Origin: an uncultured Clostridia bacterium
Lineage (GTDB): Bacteria > Bacillota_A > Clostridia > Christensenellales > Aristaeellaceae
Assembly (NCBI GenBank): GCA_946613955.1
Contig: CAMOGC010000095.1
Coordinates: 1-6,285, forward strand
Reading direction: 5' to 3'
DNA length: 6,285 nt
The translations under genes and the position numbers were made by a program. Positions 4,553 through 6,285 of this stretch are shown one piece after another. Within the stretch, counting starts at the first letter, position 1. Each line of letters begins with the position of its first letter. The notes under the pieces are model-generated. The model did no database searches. It was not told where the DNA came from and worked only from the letters and a program-made list of their open reading frames with translations.

Positions 4553-5683
4553 ATGAAAATATCAAAAAAGGACGCCCTGCAATGGTTTACCTTCTTTGCG
4601 GCCCTGCCGGAGGATCAGCCCCTGGGCTGCCGCCAGCAGGAGATCGCCCTGGCGGTTTTCAGCCAGATCGAGGCGGGGGCGGAGGCCCGCTTTCAGGCCC
4701 TGATGGCGGAAATACCCGGGCTGAAGGGCCTGGGCGAGGGGCCGAGCACCCTGTATGTCGGGCCGGAGGAGCGCTTTCCGCGGGGCTGCCGGTCCTGCCT
4801 GCTGGGCACGGGGCTGTCCGCCGTCCGGAAAACGAACAAATGCGACGCCCATTGCCCCTTCTGCTACGATTACGGCCTTCTGGACGCCATTCCCCCGATC
4901 GGGGAGGGGCTGTGGGAAATCGGCGGCGGGCGGTATCGGGAGGAGGATCTGCCGCTGCTTTTCGCCCTGCAGGGGAAGCCGACGGGCATCGCCTACGTGT
5001 ATCTCGAGCCCATGACGGAGATCGAAAAATACTACGGAATCATCCGCCGCTTCGCCGGGGCGGGGGTGCATCAGCATCTGTATACCAACGGCCTGAAGGC
5101 GACGGAGGAAAACCTGCGGGCGCTGGGCGAGGCGGGGCTGGACGAGATCCGTTTCAATCTGGGGGCCTCCGGGGCGGCGGACCGGGTCATCGACGCCATG
5201 CGGACGGCGAAAAAATACATCCCCCAGGTCGGGATCGAAACGCCCATGACCCGGGAATTCGACCGGGCGTTCCATGAGAAAAAGAAGGCGATTCTGGATT
5301 CCGGGATCGATTTTATGAACTGCGCCGAGCTGCATCTGAACGCGAACAACCTGCCGAACTACTGGGGCGAGAACCTGTATTTTTACCGCATGGGCTATCT
5401 GAGCCCGGTGTTCAGCCGGGAGATTTCCCTGAAAATGCTGCGGGAGGCGGCGGAGGAGGGCTGGCCCATCGCCGTCCACGACTGCTGCAACCGGACCAAG
5501 TTCGCCCGGGATCTGAACCAGAAGGCGAAGGAGGGCGGATGGTTCGGCCAGACCAGCTACGGCCGGGAGCTGGACAGCATTCCCTACGAGGCGTTTCTGC
5601 CGGTGCTGGAGGATCCGGATTTTGTCTTCCCCGAGGAGGAGCCCCTGCCGCCGGGCTATCGGCCGGGGGAGATTGTCCTGTAA
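4553..5683 (+). CDS. Radical SAM protein, COG2108-like, function unknown
   Basis: A 376-residue cytosolic protein. [13 protein letters not shown] (96-108) holds the CX3CX2C cluster (C97, C101, C104) that binds the 4Fe-4S centre which cleaves S-adenosylmethionine. Further along, GIAYVYLEP (145-153) lies where radical SAM proteins have their SAM-binding GGE-type strand, and VHQHLYTNG (172-180), then [10 protein letters not shown] (194-203) and VGIETPM (226-232) fit later barrel strands. A second pair, GCRSC (78-82), precedes the cluster. The order GCRxC, cluster, [14 protein letters not shown] resembles uncharacterised COG2108 proteins related to pyruvate formate-lyase activase; this is from memory of the family. 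Extra cysteines C257, C311 and C312 could hold a second cluster. No reaction can be assigned. AGGGAGG (4538-4544) sits 8 nt before the ATG. The gene stands alone, so no partner substrate protein is evident. I could not find a convincing promoter in the gap upstream. Confidence 0.85.
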   Translation: MKISKKDALQWFTFFAALPEDQPLGCRQQEIALAVFSQIEAGAEARFQALMAEIPGLKGLGEGPSTLYVGPEERFPRGCRSCLLGTGLSAVRKTNKCDAHCPFCYDYGLLDAIPPIGEGLWEIGGGRYREEDLPLLFALQGKPTGIAYVYLEPMTEIEKYYGIIRRFAGAGVHQHLYTNGLKATEENLRALGEAGLDEIRFNLGASGAADRVIDAMRTAKKYIPQVGIETPMTREFDRAFHEKKKAILDSGIDFMNCAELHLNANNLPNYWGENLYFYRMGYLSPVFSREISLKMLREAAEEGWPIAVHDCCNRTKFARDLNQKAKEGGWFGQTSYGRELDSIPYEAFLPVLEDPDFVFPEEEPLPPGYRPGEIVL

Positions 5684-5689
5684 GCGGGA

Positions 5690-5719
5690 TCCGGGGCGCT
5701 CCGGCGAAGCGCCTCCGGA
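5690..5719 (+). other. Hairpin just after the radical SAM gene
   Basis: Starting 7 nt after the TAA stop, TCCGG (5690-5694) plus GGCGCT (5695-5700) pairs with AGCGCC (5708-5713) plus CCGGA (5715-5719), with one bulged T and a 7-nt loop: 11 bp. There is no T-run, so it is more likely a 3'-end stabiliser or a factor-dependent end than a classical terminator. Confidence 0.5.
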
Positions 5720-5721
5720 AA

Positions 5722-5749
5722 GACGGATGAGCCGGCCGGAGAAACCGTC
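5722..5749. other. Weak stem-loop in gap before alaS
   Basis: GACGG (5722-5726) pairs with CCGTC (5745-5749) around 18 nt containing a GCCGGC palindrome. It is short and could be chance in GC-rich DNA. Confidence 0.25.
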
Positions 5750-5759
5750 CGGGAAGGGG

Positions 5760-5800
5760 CCGGCGGGGACAGACGCGCCAGGGGCCGCCATGCCCGCCGG
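5760..5800. repeat. 8-bp inverted repeat in gap before alaS
   Basis: CCGGCGGG (5760-5767) and CCCGCCGG (5793-5800) are perfectly complementary around 25 nt. It lies upstream of the alaS promoter, so it would be present only in read-through RNA or act as DNA. No T-box sequence (GGTGG-type antiterminator element) is seen here. Confidence 0.4.
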
Positions 5801-5831
5801 AGGAGATCGAAAAGGCGGGGCGAAACGGTTG

Positions 5832-5860
5832 TTGCAAAGGGGAAGGCCTTTTGCTATAAT
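5832..5860 (+). promoter_or_regulatory. Extended -10 promoter of alaS
   Basis: A perfect TATAAT (5855-5860) is preceded by TGC, giving an extended -10 element, with TTGCAA (5832-5837, 4/6) 17 nt upstream. The predicted start is near G5867 and the leader is about 67 nt. An imperfect inverted repeat, GCAAAGG (5834-5840) against CCTTTTGC (5847-5854), fills the space between the boxes and could be an operator. Confidence 0.8.
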
Positions 5861-5863
5861 GGG

Positions 5864-5888
5864 CGGGTGCTTTTCGCGCCCGTTTTTT
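5864..5888 (+). terminator. Intrinsic terminator overlapping the alaS start site
   Basis: CGGGTGC (5864-5870) pairs with GCGCCCG (5876-5882), including one G-U pair, around a TTTTC loop and is followed by six T residues (5883-5888). The stem begins 3 nt after the -10 box, so RNA started at about 5867 lacks the first stem bases and keeps only about 4 bp. The full terminator forms only in transcripts from upstream, such as read-through from the radical SAM gene. Confidence 0.7.
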
Positions 5889-5933
5889 CATGTGGAAAGC
5901 ATGGCCAAAGAAGATGGAAGGGGTTCAAACGCA

Positions 5934-6285
5934 ATGAAAGAGATTACCTCCGCCCAGCTGCGGGAAAAGTTTCTGAGCTTTATGGAGTCCAAGGGGCATC
6001 ATCGGATTGCCTCCGCCTCCGTGATTCCGGAGAACGATCCGACCGTTCTGTTTACGACGGCGGGCATGCATCCGCTGGTGCCCTATCTGATGGGGACGCC
6101 CCATCCCGCCGGAACCCGCCTGACCGACGTGCAGAAATGCATCCGGACGGGGGATATCGACGACGTCGGGGATCCCAGCCATCTGACCTTTTTTGAAATG
6201 CTGGGCAACTGGAGCCTGGGGGACTATTTTAAGAAGGACATGATCCCCTGGAGCTGGGAATTCCTGACCAGCCCGGAATACCTGG
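5934..6285 (+). CDS. alaS: Alanyl-tRNA synthetase, N-terminal part (cut by window end)
   Basis: The first 117 residues of AlaRS, which charges tRNA-Ala with alanine in the cytosol. [20 protein letters not shown], then [19 protein letters not shown] (27-45), QKCIRTGD (67-74) and [18 protein letters not shown] (83-100) are the class II aminoacylation core with motifs 1 and 2. The stretch between CIR and the FFEM motif is short ([11 protein letters not shown]), and [20 protein letters not shown] differs from the better known E. coli-type sequence (KCIRAGGKHNDLENVG). I recall this variant from some Clostridia. ATG at 5934 is chosen because GGAAGGGG lies about 11 nt upstream and the family N-terminus begins here. 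An in-frame ATG at 5901 has no usable spacing, and the frame stays open upstream through the promoter. The C-terminal editing and C-Ala regions are beyond the window. Confidence 0.95.
   Translation, partial: MKEITSAQLREKFLSFMESKGHHRIASASVIPENDPTVLFTTAGMHPLVPYLMGTPHPAGTRLTDVQKCIRTGDIDDVGDPSHLTFFEMLGNWSLGDYFKKDMIPWSWEFLTSPEYL

Noticed and set aside
4562..5791. Minus-strand open frame of 409 codons antisense to the radical SAM gene
   Set aside because: Arg/Leu/Pro/Gln-rich shadow with no motif; the plus frame has the CX3CX2C cluster and a ribosome binding site.
5727..5933. 69-codon in-frame upstream extension of alaS
   Set aside because: It spans the promoter and terminator and does not resemble AlaRS; the family N-terminus starts at MKEIT (5934).
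5684..5933. T-box leader or small stable RNA before alaS
   Set aside because: No T-box consensus, no SRP RNA, tmRNA or tRNA signature, and the local promoter lies downstream of most hairpins.

Overview
The window reads as chromosome of a GC-rich, anaerobic, low-GC-lineage-type bacterium, most likely an uncultured gut or rumen member of the Clostridia. The reasons are strong AGGAGG-type ribosome binding sites, near-consensus vegetative promoters (TTGACA / TATAAT type) in short AT-rich islands, secreted proteins with Gram-positive-style signal peptides and SH3-like repeats, and an anaerobe-style radical SAM protein. The assignment to Clostridia (perhaps Christensenellales-like) is inference and of low confidence. 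Because of the high GC, every real gene casts long antisense or off-frame shadow ORFs; these are left out.

Layout. 5-1321 (-): a 12-TM major facilitator transporter of the UMF1/Atg22-like family. 1322-1795: a divergent control region with two clear promoters facing apart and a pyrimidine-rich stretch of about 21-bp periodicity between them. 1796-2989 (+): a secreted PIG-L/LmbE-type deacetylase with an N-terminal discoidin-like domain, starting at TTG. 2990-3146: a convergent gap with a duplicated 23-nt element and a strong intrinsic terminator for the minus-strand gene. 3147-4130 (-): a secreted protein with an acidic N-terminal region and two SH3-like domains, with a good promoter and a leader hairpin touching its ribosome binding site. 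4131-4552: a divergent gap holding an AT-rich promoter half and a GC-rich half with two 47-nt direct repeats plus a partial third. 4553-5683 (+): a radical SAM protein resembling the uncharacterised COG2108-type pyruvate formate-lyase-activase relatives. 5684-5933: three GC-rich hairpins, then an extended -10 promoter whose start region is embedded in an intrinsic terminator. 5934-6285 (+): the 5' part of alaS (alanyl-tRNA synthetase), cut by the window end.

How the genes work together. Nearly every gene has its own promoter and the strands alternate, so this is a run of single-gene transcription units rather than an operon. The two secreted proteins (deacetylase and SH3 protein) are convergent neighbours and could both act at the cell envelope, but nothing in the sequence ties them into one pathway. 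I see no mobile element, CRISPR array, tRNA, rRNA or recognisable defence system. The most unusual material is non-coding: the 47-nt repeats ahead of the radical SAM gene, the potential pseudoknot in the deacetylase leader, and the interlocked terminator and promoter ahead of alaS.
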